From positions 595,001 through 659,000 of the forward strand of contig CP065014.1 in NCBI GenBank assembly GCA_016700335.1: 64,000 bases of DNA, read 5' to 3'. The notes below the pieces were generated by a model. It made no database searches. It worked only from the letters and a program-made list of their open reading frames with translations, and had not been told where the DNA came from. Each line of letters begins with the position of its first letter. The stretch's first letter is position 1. The position numbers and the translations under genes were made by a program. Source of the stretch: Chlorobiota bacterium. Its GTDB lineage: Bacteria > Bacteroidota > Ignavibacteria > OLB7. This document shows, piece by piece, positions 28,191-37,599 of the stretch.

Positions 28191-28727
28191 GTTAAATATT
28201 TAAGATTAAAAGTTAAAAATATTATTGATAATTAAAATCAAATTTAAAGTTCTAAATTTTTATTGATATACATTATTTAAATAATAGATTGCGTTTTATA
28301 ATTTTCTTTGTCATAAAATATTGAAATTCATTAATTATACTTTTAGAGTAATTCCAATTTACAGTTCTACAATCATCTATTAAAATAAGTTATTAGACTT
28401 GTCTTAAACATGTATTATATAAGCAATTGAGGTGAGTAATGCAGTTCCACAAATTTCGATAATTCCATGCTAAACAAATTTCATATCAATGAAATAATTT
28501 AAGAATTTATAGAAAATACCTTTGAATGGCATCGAATATAACTATTTGATTGAATTAATAATTGAAAATTTAAGTAAAAACTAATAATTGTTAAATAATT
28601 TTAAATTCTTAAAATATTTTTTAAATTAAAAAATCTGTTTTTTTAAATAAATAATATTAACAACTTTTTTCAATTATGATTATTAAAATAATCGATAGTA
28701 AAATTATCATATTACAAATCAATTATT
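28191..28727. other. 537-bp gene-poor stretch with possible coding relic
   Basis: Very AT-rich. On the minus strand 28273-28389 is open and reads ILIDDCRTVNWNYSKSIINE and onward, and a stretch near 28410-28490 reads like a hydrophobic helix (HGIIEICGTALLTSIAYIIH) broken by stops. These could be relics of a decayed gene, but chance cannot be excluded. No RNA or repeat was recognised. Confidence 0.3.
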
Positions 28728-30125
28728 CTATTTGACTTGAGTTTTTATCCAAGATAAAATTTCCTCTAATGCAATTGGTGAAAAGGTTTGTTCAATTGTA
28801 GAATACTCTGTTGGGGAACCAGTTTTACTTTCTTGAAACAAGTGGTTTAATTTTGGTAGTTCTTTAATTGTGAAATTATTATTACCACCTTTTTTTAAAG
28901 AATTTGAAATTGCAACTAAATTTTGTTTTGGAGATACTTGTAAGTCATTACTCCCATTTAAAGCTAATACCGCGCAATTAGTCTTTTCTAAAGCTTTTGC
29001 TGGATCATATTTTAAAAAAAACATCATCCAAGGAGTTGTAATTTGTTTAACTTGATTTGCAATTAATTCTTTTTGAGTAGCTTCATTTGAACTATCTATT
29101 TGGTTTAATTTTTTTAACTCATTAATCAAATAATTATTTAAATCAGTTTTCAATTTAATAATATTGTTAGACTTAACAATCATAGTAAAAACTATTTTGT
29201 TTATAGCATTAGATTTTATAATTTCAGATTCTGGAACTCCAGAAGCTTTACTAATTAACTCCTGCTGAGTTAACAATAATTTATCACCTGAAACACCAGT
29301 GCCAGAAAGCAAAATAATGAATCTGATATCTTTAGATTTAGATGCTACCATTGGTGCAATAATTCCACCTTCACTATGACCAATTAATCCAATTTTTTTT
29401 ATATCAACTTCTTTTCTAGTTTTCAAAAATTCTACTGCAGATTCAACATCAGAGGCAAAATCTAATGAAGTTGCTTTACTAAAGTCTCCTTCTGAACCAT
29501 AAGTTCCTCTGTCGTCATACCTTAATACTGCTATACCATTTCTGGATAAAAAATCTGAAATAACAAGAAAAGGTTTATGGCTCAAAAGCTCTTCATCTCT
29601 ATTTTGAGGTCCACTTCCAGATATCAAAACAACTACTGGAAATTCTTCTCCAAAACTCGGGAAAGTAAATGTTCCAGCTAATTTAATGTTTGCTTTTTTA
29701 TTATTAAAAGTTACATCTTCACTTTTATAAGGGTATGGTTTTAATGGTTCTTGTGGTCTGGAAACTTTGTCTTTTTCAATAATTTCTTTTGATAAATTTA
29801 AATCAAATACTTGGCCACCTTGATTGAATTTACCAACAATAATTTTATCTTTAAGTTCTCCATTAAACTTAATTTTTGCATCCTTAATTTCAAGTTTTAA
29901 AATCGAATTTTCAAATAAGGTAAAATCTACTTTAATATCTTTTGCACCTTGATCTGGGCTATCCATGGTTGACATATAACTTGAATCAGTTTTTACAATG
30001 TTAAATACAATTCTAAGTTGAATATTTTGGACTTTTAATATACCATTCCAAGAGCCAGTTATATCTTGACTGAATGATATTTGGGTTAGTAAAAGAGTAA
30101 TAATTATTATTGCAAAGAATTTCAT
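28728..30125 (-). CDS. Secreted alpha/beta hydrolase
   Basis: 465 residues with a signal peptide (to about residue 19). An N-terminal beta-rich lipocalin-like region (about 20-120) precedes an alpha/beta hydrolase domain with the oxyanion segment VVLISGSGPQNRDEE, YDDRGTYGSEG and nucleophile elbow IGLIGHSEGGIIAP. DLQVSPKQN and LNHLFQES provide the likely Asp and His of the triad. Related Bacteroidota proteins are annotated as esterases or peptidases. It stands alone. Confidence 0.85.
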   Translation of the reverse strand: MKFFAIIIITLLLTQISFSQDITGSWNGILKVQNIQLRIVFNIVKTDSSYMSTMDSPDQGAKDIKVDFTLFENSILKLEIKDAKIKFNGELKDKIIVGKFNQGGQVFDLNLSKEIIEKDKVSRPQEPLKPYPYKSEDVTFNNKKANIKLAGTFTFPSFGEEFPVVVLISGSGPQNRDEELLSHKPFLVISDFLSRNGIAVLRYDDRGTYGSEGDFSKATSLDFASDVESAVEFLKTRKEVDIKKIGLIGHSEGGIIAPMVASKSKDIRFIILLSGTGVSGDKLLLTQQELISKASGVPESEIIKSNAINKIVFTMIVKSNNIIKLKTDLNNYLINELKKLNQIDSSNEATQKELIANQVKQITTPWMMFFLKYDPAKALEKTNCAVLALNGSNDLQVSPKQNLVAISNSLKKGGNNNFTIKELPKLNHLFQESKTGSPTEYSTIEQTFSPIALEEILSWIKTQVK

Positions 30126-30847
30126 ATTGATTTAGATAATAAAAATAAAGGAGATTAATTTAAAAAATGATGTTAAAATTTAATGAAATAATATTTGTTT
30201 TAGAATTTGAGACTTGAAATTTTAGAAAACAATTCATACTTTTTAAGAAGTACTATCCACAATTTTTGTCTAAATAATATTGCAAATTACTCTTTGAAAA
30301 ATTATTTATAAATCTCAAATAAAATTTAGGATTGGAAAACAAAATATTTATATAATTGTGAGAATTGATAATTGTATTATAAATACGTTTTATCAAAAAT
30401 ATATCTAAATTCTTTTGTAATTAATTTAGATAACTAATTGTATATAATTTATTTAAAGTATATACAATAATTTTTATATACACATTATCCAAGTTCTAAT
30501 AAATATGAATATTTTCTAATTCAAATTCTGACTTTGAATACAAATTATTTCCAATAAGATTTGATTTTAAAATTAAATAATCTCGCCATCAAATGTTAAC
30601 CTTGCTTTGCTTCTTGAATAATGAATTCTAATTAATCACATTATTTCACGAACAATTGGTAGTTTAATAACTTCAATTTCAAAAAAAAAGTGCATAAAAT
30701 AATAGCTTTGTCTATTAAATCTTAACTAATTATTTGAGAAGCAATTGTAGAATTATAACCATCACTATATAAAAGGTAATTAGTATTTATTATAGGATGA
30801 ATTCTTTATTTTAGTTGATTAATATCACTATTGTTACCAAACTTAAT
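30126..30847. other. 722-bp gene-poor, AT-rich stretch
   Basis: No full gene was found on either strand. Short open minus-strand segments (for example one ending IEVIKLPIVREIM at about 30630) could be coding relics, but they are too short to assign. A run of nine A lies near 30681-30689. No RNA hairpin was recognised. Confidence 0.3.
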
Positions 30848-31279
30848 TTATTCAGACTGAGGGTAATCATAATTTACCATCCAATTAATACCAAATTTAT
30901 CTGTAAACATTCCAAACAATGCTCCCCAAAATGTTTTATCAATTGGCATTGTAATAATACCTCCAATTGAAAGAGAATTAAACAATTTATTAGCTTCTTC
31001 TTCTGATTCAGTGTTAATTGTAATTGCAATATTATTACCAAATTTCATATCACCACCAAATGAATTTGATGAATCAGCACCAAATAAAATTGTGGAATTG
31101 TTTATTGGTAATGAAATGTGCATGATCTTGTTTTTTTCACTTTCTGGAAAATTGTATTCTGGTGGCATATTTTCATATCTACCAACAAATTGAAATTCAA
31201 CACCGAATACCGATTTATAGAAATTGAAAGCCTCTTCACAATTTCCATTAAATGTTATGTAAGGATTAATTGATGCCAT
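30848..31279 (-). CDS. VOC family protein (PhnB-like)
   Basis: 143 residues. INPYITFNGNCEEAFNFYKSVFG is the typical start of PhnB-like VOC proteins. HISLPINNSTILFGAD and the C-terminal GALFGMFTDKFGINWMVNY complete the fold. Function is unknown for the subfamily. It lies 23 nt after the SRPBCC gene on the same strand, a pairing often seen in small stress or detoxification operons. Confidence 0.88.
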   Translation of the reverse strand: MASINPYITFNGNCEEAFNFYKSVFGVEFQFVGRYENMPPEYNFPESEKNKIMHISLPINNSTILFGADSSNSFGGDMKFGNNIAITINTESEEEANKLFNSLSIGGIITMPIDKTFWGALFGMFTDKFGINWMVNYDYPQSE

Positions 31280-31302
31280 AAAATAATTTTAATATTAATT
31301 TT

Positions 31303-31848
31303 TTAATTATAATTTTCTTGTATGCCTTTTAAATTATTTAGCCCTATATTCAAATCACTTCCAATCTCTTTATCCATATCCATGAATAACAACATTAAGT
31401 TCATTGGGTAATTCATTTTCCCATTAAACTCCCATGTTACTTTAGTTTGATTGGGTCCATTTTCTTCTGTTGACATGTAAGCATTACTTGTTGATTCAAA
31501 TGGAATTTTAAATCTAATTTCATAATCAACTCTAGAGCCTTCAGTTATTTTTACAATTTCTTGTTCACCTTTTCCTACATCTTTATTTTCACTATCCCAT
31601 GAAGAAATAAATCCAATAGTTGCATCTGTTCCTTTAAATTCTTTTTTCATATTAGCATCCATCTTTGACCATTTACTATATTCATTCTGATTTTTTAAAA
31701 ATTTTATATAATTAAAAACATCTTGTTTTGGTTTGTTGATTACAATATCTCTTTTAACTACATATTCCTTTTTAACGAATATGGCTATAATTAAAAATAA
31801 TGCTATGATACCTAATATTGCTATTAGAAGTCGCTTTAAAATTTTCAT
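31303..31848 (-). CDS. SRPBCC family protein with N-terminal membrane anchor
   Basis: 181 residues. One N-terminal helix (LLIAILGIIALFLIIAIFV) precedes a Bet v1-like domain (VKRDIVINKPKQDVFNYIKF ... YSKWSKMDANMK ... KVTWEFNGKMNYPMNL). This is a common membrane-anchored polyketide-cyclase-like family. It probably forms an operon with the VOC gene downstream. Confidence 0.85.
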   Translation of the reverse strand: MKILKRLLIAILGIIALFLIIAIFVKKEYVVKRDIVINKPKQDVFNYIKFLKNQNEYSKWSKMDANMKKEFKGTDATIGFISSWDSENKDVGKGEQEIVKITEGSRVDYEIRFKIPFESTSNAYMSTEENGPNQTKVTWEFNGKMNYPMNLMLLFMDMDKEIGSDLNIGLNNLKGIQENYN

Positions 31849-31947
31849 TTTAATTTTAGAAAAATAATTTATAAATATTTGATAATCAAAATTATTAAAA
31901 ATAATAATAAAATGTTCTTACTATATTGAAAAAAATTGTAAATGAAA

Positions 31948-32058
31948 TTATTCCATCAATTGTATTTCTCTAATTTCTACAGATCCAGTTTTATATTCAA
32001 GAATTGGACAATCTAATAGCTCCTCATTATTTGAAATCAAATTTATTTTCTTTATAAG
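31948..32058 (-). pseudogene. C-terminal remnant of a YCII-domain protein
   Basis: About 36 codons are open on the minus strand, ending CPILEYKTGSVEIREIQLME and a stop. This matches the end of YCII/DGPF-type proteins (CP-x-G-SVEVRPI). No start or N-terminal domain is present; an in-frame stop lies immediately upstream. It is likely a 5'-truncated relic. YCII genes often neighbour VOC and SRPBCC genes like those just downstream, which supports the call. Confidence 0.5.
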
Positions 32059-32302
32059 TTAGGCTTTGCTTTTAGGCGGTATTAATTTTAACATGAAAAA
32101 TATCAATAACCACATTAATATTTTTAAAGGATTTACCAAACTAGGATTTAACATTTTAAAGTACAAATAATGTTAAATTGGAGAAATTTTTTAATAAAAA
32201 TTTATTAAAAAAAGTAAGTTAATGAATTATTAACATTTTTTGTTAACACCTCTATTGTTAAAATTCTATAAATTTCAATTGATTTAAAGATATAATAAGA
32301 AA
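32059..32302. other. Non-coding spacer upstream of the YCII remnant
   Basis: AT-rich, with no open frame of note and no recognised repeat. The more GC-rich patch at about 32057-32080 may belong to the decayed YCII gene. Confidence 0.4.
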
Positions 32303-33391
32303 TTAACTATTTAAGAACTTTGATAGAAGTGTATGAAAATGGTGAGTACATTTTTCTCTTTTAATTGAAAACCTACCTTGATTGTAGAACCTACTTTTAA
32401 CTCCTTTTTGAACTGATTCAACTACAGCTTCATCTTCTAGTTCAACAGTATCTAAGCCTACTCCAGCTCCTATATTTATTAGGCTTTCATCATAAGTATA
32501 AGTAATAAAAGAAATTTTTGTTTTGTTATGTGCCAATGGCTTTACAATATTTAATGATAATCCCCAAGGGTAAAAATTGAACATCATATTTGGAAATACC
32601 CAAAAATAATAAGCTGCAACAAATTTACCATAATCTGGCGATGTTTTTGGTAAATCAAACGTTCCAATCTTACTTTTACTAATTCCTAATTGTAGGTTTG
32701 AATATGGATAAAAAATTTCATTATTGTAGTTCTCAAAATCTAAAACATTATTCAATGAATTATGAACAAATGGAATATGAAATCCTTCAAGGTAATTATC
32801 ACAATATAAAGCCCAGTTTGCTTCAATATAATAATCTTTACTCAAATCGTCTCTTCTAACTAATTTATCTAATTGAATGAAATTCATTCTATCAATCATT
32901 TCACCAAAAAATTTTAATGGATCTGAATCATTATTAAGTGAGGAGAAAAGCAAATTGCCCCATTTAAAAATATTCAATTCTGTTAAGTTGTCATCTTTAC
33001 ATGGAAAATTTTGTACTCCTTCAAATTCAGGCATAGATTGAAATTCACCATTTGAATTAAAAGTTCTACCATGATAACCACATCTTATTTGATTTAAATT
33101 TTGAGGTTTATTTACAAGTATATTTCCGCGATGAGTACATACATTACTCACTAACTTTAAATTTGAATTGTTATCTTTAAGAATAATTAGGGGTTCATCA
33201 AGAAATGATTCCAGAAATGTAATTGGGTATGCAAATCCATTATCTGGAAACAAATCTAGGTCACCAATAAACTGAAAACTTTTTGAAAATATTTTTTCTT
33301 TAGATAGGGAGAAAATATCTTGAGAGGTGTAAAAATCTGAATGAATTGTTTTAGCAAGCGAAATATTCTCATCAATAAAAAATTGGTTCAT
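32303..33391 (-). CDS. Rieske non-heme iron oxygenase, large-subunit-like
   Basis: 362 residues. The Rieske motif is Cys85-T-His87 (NVCTHRGN) and Cys104-G-Y-His107 (RCGYHGRTF). The catalytic-domain motif DNYLEGFHIPFVH supplies His205 and His210 as mononuclear iron ligands. This fits the ring-hydroxylating dioxygenase alpha-subunit or choline-monooxygenase-like family. No reductase or small subunit is adjacent, so the substrate and electron donor are unknown. Confidence 0.88.
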   Translation of the reverse strand: MNQFFIDENISLAKTIHSDFYTSQDIFSLSKEKIFSKSFQFIGDLDLFPDNGFAYPITFLESFLDEPLIILKDNNSNLKLVSNVCTHRGNILVNKPQNLNQIRCGYHGRTFNSNGEFQSMPEFEGVQNFPCKDDNLTELNIFKWGNLLFSSLNNDSDPLKFFGEMIDRMNFIQLDKLVRRDDLSKDYYIEANWALYCDNYLEGFHIPFVHNSLNNVLDFENYNNEIFYPYSNLQLGISKSKIGTFDLPKTSPDYGKFVAAYYFWVFPNMMFNFYPWGLSLNIVKPLAHNKTKISFITYTYDESLINIGAGVGLDTVELEDEAVVESVQKGVKSRFYNQGRFSIKREKCTHHFHTLLSKFLNS

Positions 33392-33478
33392 AAATCAGGA
33401 ATTTTATGTTTGTTTGTAAAAATAAATTTTATTTAAAATTATAAATATCAACAATTATGAATGGATTTTTATTTCTAA

Positions 33479-33958
33479 TTATTTTTCTTTTATTGATTTG
33501 ATTGTAGGAATATGGTCCACTTTGAAGTTTAATGAATTTGCTATAAAACAATTTTGATTGGCTTTATTGTGTAGTTCAATAGCTTTTTCTATCATAGAAC
33601 TTTCGCTCACAATAACTAATGGATTTAAAATAACTTTTGTAAAACAACCACCTTTATCTTTAAATACAGATAAGATTCCCTCTGCAAAATCTGTATATTC
33701 TAACACAACTATTCCTGAGTCTGCACAAAGATGAAGATACCATAACATGTGGCAAGATGAAACTGATGCTAAGAAAAAATCTTCTGGACTATGTTTAGTA
33801 TAATCTCCTCTGAATGGTGCATCTGAAGAACACTGTAATTCAACTTTATTTTCAATATTAATATTATGGCTTCTCTCGTAAGCAGCATAATCATTAGTAC
33901 CTTGCCCTTTGTTTCCAGTCCATTTTAGAGTTAGTTTGTATTGATGATTAATATTCAT
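33479..33958 (-). CDS. OsmC/Ohr family protein
   Basis: 159 residues. The two redox cysteines are in ASVSSCHMLWYLH (Cys69) and NQNCFIANS (Cys137), matching the OsmC peroxidase pattern. It likely reduces organic hydroperoxides. It lies between the DUF1697 gene and the Rieske oxygenase gene on the same strand, with gaps that leave co-transcription open. Confidence 0.9.
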   Translation of the reverse strand: MNINHQYKLTLKWTGNKGQGTNDYAAYERSHNINIENKVELQCSSDAPFRGDYTKHSPEDFFLASVSSCHMLWYLHLCADSGIVVLEYTDFAEGILSVFKDKGGCFTKVILNPLVIVSESSMIEKAIELHNKANQNCFIANSLNFKVDHIPTIKSIKEK

Positions 33959-34021
33959 ACTTAGATTTAAAATTAATGTTCGTTATAAATAAATTTTTAT
34001 ACAAAAGATAAAACTGAAATA

Positions 34022-34573
34022 CTAATTGGATTTAGCCATTTTAATTAGTTCAATAACAGTTTTTAAATTACGAGTTGTTGCTGTTACATTTAACTTTTTT
34101 TCGAGTAAGCTATTAGTCAATTTTGATTTGCTGTAACCATAAGGACAAAACAAATAAACACTTTTATTTATTATTTTAAACTCAATATTATCAAAATCTT
34201 TTTGAAGTAGTAACAATTTTTCATTCTTTGGAACATCAGATAAAAAAGTAATATGAAGATATGAAATATCTAGTTCTAATATTTTTAAGAAAGGATTAGA
34301 TTCATAGATTTTCTCTAATTCATTTATTCCTAATACAATAACTGGAACATCAAAAAAGAGAAGTTCTTTTATTTTATCTGAAATATTTTGAGCTAAAATT
34401 TTACAATCTGATAACTTATAATTAAAAATTAAATTACCACTTTGAATGTAAGATTTAACATTCTCAAATCCAATGTTCTCTAACATTAATCTAAGAGAAT
34501 CCATTTTAATTAATTTATTCCCACCAACATTAATTCCCCTAAGAATTGCAATGTACTTAATCTTATCAACCAT
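34022..34573 (-). CDS. DUF1697 family protein
   Basis: 183 residues. The family signature YIAILRGINVGGNKLIKMDS and ENVKSYIQSGNLIF is clear, as is the C-terminal KLNVTATTRNLKTVIELIKM. The function is unknown. The family is small, cytoplasmic and widespread in bacteria. Confidence 0.9.
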   Translation of the reverse strand: MVDKIKYIAILRGINVGGNKLIKMDSLRLMLENIGFENVKSYIQSGNLIFNYKLSDCKILAQNISDKIKELLFFDVPVIVLGINELEKIYESNPFLKILELDISYLHITFLSDVPKNEKLLLLQKDFDNIEFKIINKSVYLFCPYGYSKSKLTNSLLEKKLNVTATTRNLKTVIELIKMAKSN

Positions 34574-34647
34574 TGTTTTTTATAAAAAGATATTAAAATT
34601 ATTAAAACTAAAAAGCTTTTTACTTGTTTTATTCCTGAAATAATAAA

Positions 34648-35520
34648 TTAAGAATTTGGGAATATTGCAGATGGGTAACTAATCCAATTAATAAGATAAG
34701 TTTTGCAAACATTTAACAGATTTGTAGCAGTTTCTATATTATAACTCTCTTTAGATGTTTCTGTAATTTTACAATCAGCATAATACTCACCTGACTTCAA
34801 AAATCTATTTTCATTTTCAGATAAATATATCAGAGTTTTAGCTCCTTCTAAAGGGCTTTTACCCATTAAATAAAAAAACAATTTTGAAAAAATACCAGCT
34901 GTTCTAGCTATATCTGTTCTTACTAACCCAGGATGATTACTGTAAACTCCTATATTTGATTTGGATAGATTTATGGCAAACAACTTTGTAAGTAAAATTA
35001 AACCTAATTTAGTTTGACTATAAGATTTAAATCCAGAAAAATTAATTTTTAGTTCAATATTATTGAAATTTATTTTGCCTTGATGAAGACCAGATGTAGT
35101 AAAAATTAATTTACCTAGATCCGATTTTTCCAATGAATTAATTAACAAGTGGCTTATCAAAACAGGAGCTAATAAATTAACATGAAAAATCTCTTCAATT
35201 TTATTTTCACTTTCAATCAAACTAAAGTTCATAATACCTGCATTATTAATTATTGCATCTAAATTATCATAGTTATTCTTAACTTTTTTACAAGCCTCTG
35301 ATATTGATTCAAATGAAGATAAGTTACATTTAATTAGTTCTAATTTACCTTTGGAATTAGGGTGATTGTCTTTAAAGTTTTGTAATAAAGTTTCCCCTTT
35401 TTCATCATTTCGATAAGTTGCAATTACAGTTGCACCATCATTTGCAAGTTTGAGTGCTGCAACCTTACCAATCCCAGATGTTGCACCTGTTATAAATATA
35501 TTTTGACCTACTAAATTCAT
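34648..35520 (-). CDS. Short-chain dehydrogenase (retinol-dehydrogenase-like)
   Basis: 290 residues. NAD(P)-binding FITGATSGIGKVAALKLAND, NNAGIMNFS, catalytic Ser in IFTTSGLHQG and YSQTKLGLILL (Tyr-x-x-x-Lys) define the active site. The C-terminal extension resembles RDH/WWOX-type SDRs. The substrate is unknown. It lies just downstream of the hemN terminator on the same strand. Confidence 0.9.
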   Translation of the reverse strand: MNLVGQNIFITGATSGIGKVAALKLANDGATVIATYRNDEKGETLLQNFKDNHPNSKGKLELIKCNLSSFESISEACKKVKNNYDNLDAIINNAGIMNFSLIESENKIEEIFHVNLLAPVLISHLLINSLEKSDLGKLIFTTSGLHQGKINFNNIELKINFSGFKSYSQTKLGLILLTKLFAINLSKSNIGVYSNHPGLVRTDIARTAGIFSKLFFYLMGKSPLEGAKTLIYLSENENRFLKSGEYYADCKITETSKESYNIETATNLLNVCKTYLINWISYPSAIFPNS

Positions 35521-35562
35521 AGTTAAAGTTAAATTTACTGATTATTTAATTCAGAAATTTTA

Positions 35563-35589
35563 ATAAAAAAATCCCAAAACATTGGGATT
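35563..35589 (-). terminator. Terminator after hemN
   Basis: An 8-bp stem (AATCCCAA / TTGGGATT, loop AACA) leads on the minus strand into a run of T. It sits 18 nt after the hemN stop. Confidence 0.75.
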
Positions 35590-35606
35590 AAAATACAATT
35601 TCAAAA

Positions 35607-36965
35607 TTAAACAGTTTGAGAAAATAATTGAATGGTAGGTTCTGATTTGTGTAGTCTAGAATCAAATGCCATGCATATATTTCTAATAAAATTTTTACCT
35701 TCTTTAGTTACAAATAATTTTGATTCTTCAATAATTATTAGGTTATCTTGAATAAGTTCATTTAATCTTTCTAAAGATTCAAAAAGAGCAGGGCATTGAT
35801 TTTGTGGCTCTTTCCAAGAAGTTTCAAATTTGCAAATAATATTAATTATATGTTGACGTATTATTAAGTCTTCATTGGTTAGAATATGACCTTTAAAAAT
35901 TGGTAATAATCCTGAATTTACCTTAGTCAAATAATCTTCAAGGTTTTTAGAATTTTGTGAAAAACCGCTCCAGCTATCACTAATAGAAGATACACCTAAC
36001 CCAATCAGTAAGCGAGTTTTGCTTGAAGTATAGCCCATGAAATTTCTATGCAAAGTTCCTTTTTCAACAGCATTGAAAAGTGAGTCGTTGGGTAGTGCAA
36101 AATGATCCATACCTATTTCTGAATAACCACCTTTTTCTAATAATTCTCTACCAATTTCATATAACTTTCTCTTTGTTTCTGGTTCTGGCAAATCACTATC
36201 AGAATATCCACGCTGTGCAGGTTTTATCCATGGTACATGAGCATAACTATAAAATGCAATTCTATCTGGTTTAATAATTAACACTTTATTAATTGTAGTT
36301 TCAATGCTTTCAATAGTTTGAAAAGGCAATCCATAAATAAGATCATAATTAACTGATTCATATCCAATTTCTCTTGCTGAATTGGTTGTAAATTTTACCT
36401 GTTCGTAACTTTGAATTCTATGAATTGCAACTTGTACTTTTTCATCAAAATCCTGTACTCCTAAGCTCAATCGTTTGAATCCATTATTGAATAATGAATT
36501 TAAATGTGCTGTTGTTGTATTATTTGGGTGAGCTTCAAAACTTAAATGAGCATTAGAATCAATAGTTGCAAAAGATTTAATACCTTCAATTAATAATGTA
36601 AGATTTTCTGGACTAAAAAAAGTTGGTGTACCACCTCCTAAATGAATTTCGCTAATTTTTGGTACATTCTGAAATATATAAATATACATTTCAAATTCTT
36701 TTAAAATTGCTTCCAAATAAGGCTTCTCAACCGAATGATTAATTGTGATTCTTGTATTACAACCACAATAAGTGCACAAACTTTCACAAAATGGTAAATG
36801 TATGTAAATACTTATTCCCTCACTTTCATTACTTTGATCAAATGATTGTTTAACTAGATTTGACCAGTCTTTTATGGAAATTGAATTCTCCCAATATGGT
36901 ACTGTTGGGTAACTTGTATATCGCGGACCAGGTACATTATATTTTTGTATTAAATCTTTTCTCAT
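35607..36965 (-). CDS. hemN: Oxygen-independent coproporphyrinogen III oxidase
   Basis: 452 residues, full length. It is a radical SAM enzyme that decarboxylates coproporphyrinogen III in anaerobic heme synthesis. N-terminal VPGPRYTSYPTVPYW and the CxxxCxxCxC motif (Cys60, Cys64, Cys67, Cys69) match true HemN rather than HemW. LGGGTPTFF and GMDHFALPNDSL are also typical. No other heme genes are adjacent. Confidence 0.95.
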   Translation of the reverse strand: MRKDLIQKYNVPGPRYTSYPTVPYWENSISIKDWSNLVKQSFDQSNESEGISIYIHLPFCESLCTYCGCNTRITINHSVEKPYLEAILKEFEMYIYIFQNVPKISEIHLGGGTPTFFSPENLTLLIEGIKSFATIDSNAHLSFEAHPNNTTTAHLNSLFNNGFKRLSLGVQDFDEKVQVAIHRIQSYEQVKFTTNSAREIGYESVNYDLIYGLPFQTIESIETTINKVLIIKPDRIAFYSYAHVPWIKPAQRGYSDSDLPEPETKRKLYEIGRELLEKGGYSEIGMDHFALPNDSLFNAVEKGTLHRNFMGYTSSKTRLLIGLGVSSISDSWSGFSQNSKNLEDYLTKVNSGLLPIFKGHILTNEDLIIRQHIINIICKFETSWKEPQNQCPALFESLERLNELIQDNLIIIEESKLFVTKEGKNFIRNICMAFDSRLHKSEPTIQLFSQTV

Positions 36966-37051
36966 TAATAATAATTTTTAAAATTCAAATTTTTAAAAAG
37001 GAATCTTGAGAATTAATTGAGTGAATATTTTTTAAACCAAATATTAAAAAC

Positions 37052-37441
37052 TTACATTTTTAGATCAGATTTCAATCTAATCAGAAAATCACTTTCTAAT
37101 TTATTTTTGCCTTTAAAAGAGTTTGCAATTGAATCAGCAATTTTTAAAATAATTTCTTTAACTTTAATTGTAAAGTAAATTTCATTTTGATTATAATAAG
37201 CAATAAAGGAACTATATGCTTTTTCTGAACTTATATTCATTTCTTGAAAAATCTCAAATTCAAATTCAGTTAAAAATGCTGAATCTGTACCAAATTTATC
37301 TTCTTTCTCATCAAGAGGAACTAAATCAGTTACTACAAGATTTTTTAATTCGTTAAATTCTTTAGGGTTTATTTCCCCATCAATTATTGCAACTGCATAA
37401 AACAGTTTCCCTAATTCTTTATAAAATTTGTCTGTTAACAT
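37052..37441 (-). CDS. TerB-like helical protein
   Basis: About 129 residues from the ATG at 37441; a TTG four codons upstream is the alternative. The block FYKELGKLFYAVAIIDGEINPKEF resembles the TerB/DjlA-N acidic metal-binding helical domain. The remainder is helical and lacks further motifs. The family is linked to tellurite resistance and envelope stress, but the role here is unknown. Confidence 0.6.
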   Translation of the reverse strand: MLTDKFYKELGKLFYAVAIIDGEINPKEFNELKNLVVTDLVPLDEKEDKFGTDSAFLTEFEFEIFQEMNISSEKAYSSFIAYYNQNEIYFTIKVKEIILKIADSIANSFKGKNKLESDFLIRLKSDLKM

Positions 37442-37524
37442 ATTTGATTTCAAAGTTTAATAGTTTTATTTTGACAAAAATAGTGATTAAAAAATTTAAA
37501 TTTATAGTTGATTAAAATTAAAAA

Positions 37525-37562
37525 AAACCTTTACAATTCAAACAAATGAAAAGTAAAGGTTT
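37525..37562 (-). terminator. Hairpin with minus-strand T-run, no obvious client gene
   Basis: A 10-bp stem (AAACCTTTAC / GTAAAGGTTT) with an 18-nt loop is followed on the minus strand by eight T. The next gene upstream on the minus strand lies beyond the plus-strand pseudogene, so it may be a relic or block antisense transcription. Confidence 0.45.
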
Positions 37563-37599
37563 AAAACATTATAAATTGAAAACATCAAATCTTTTTTAT

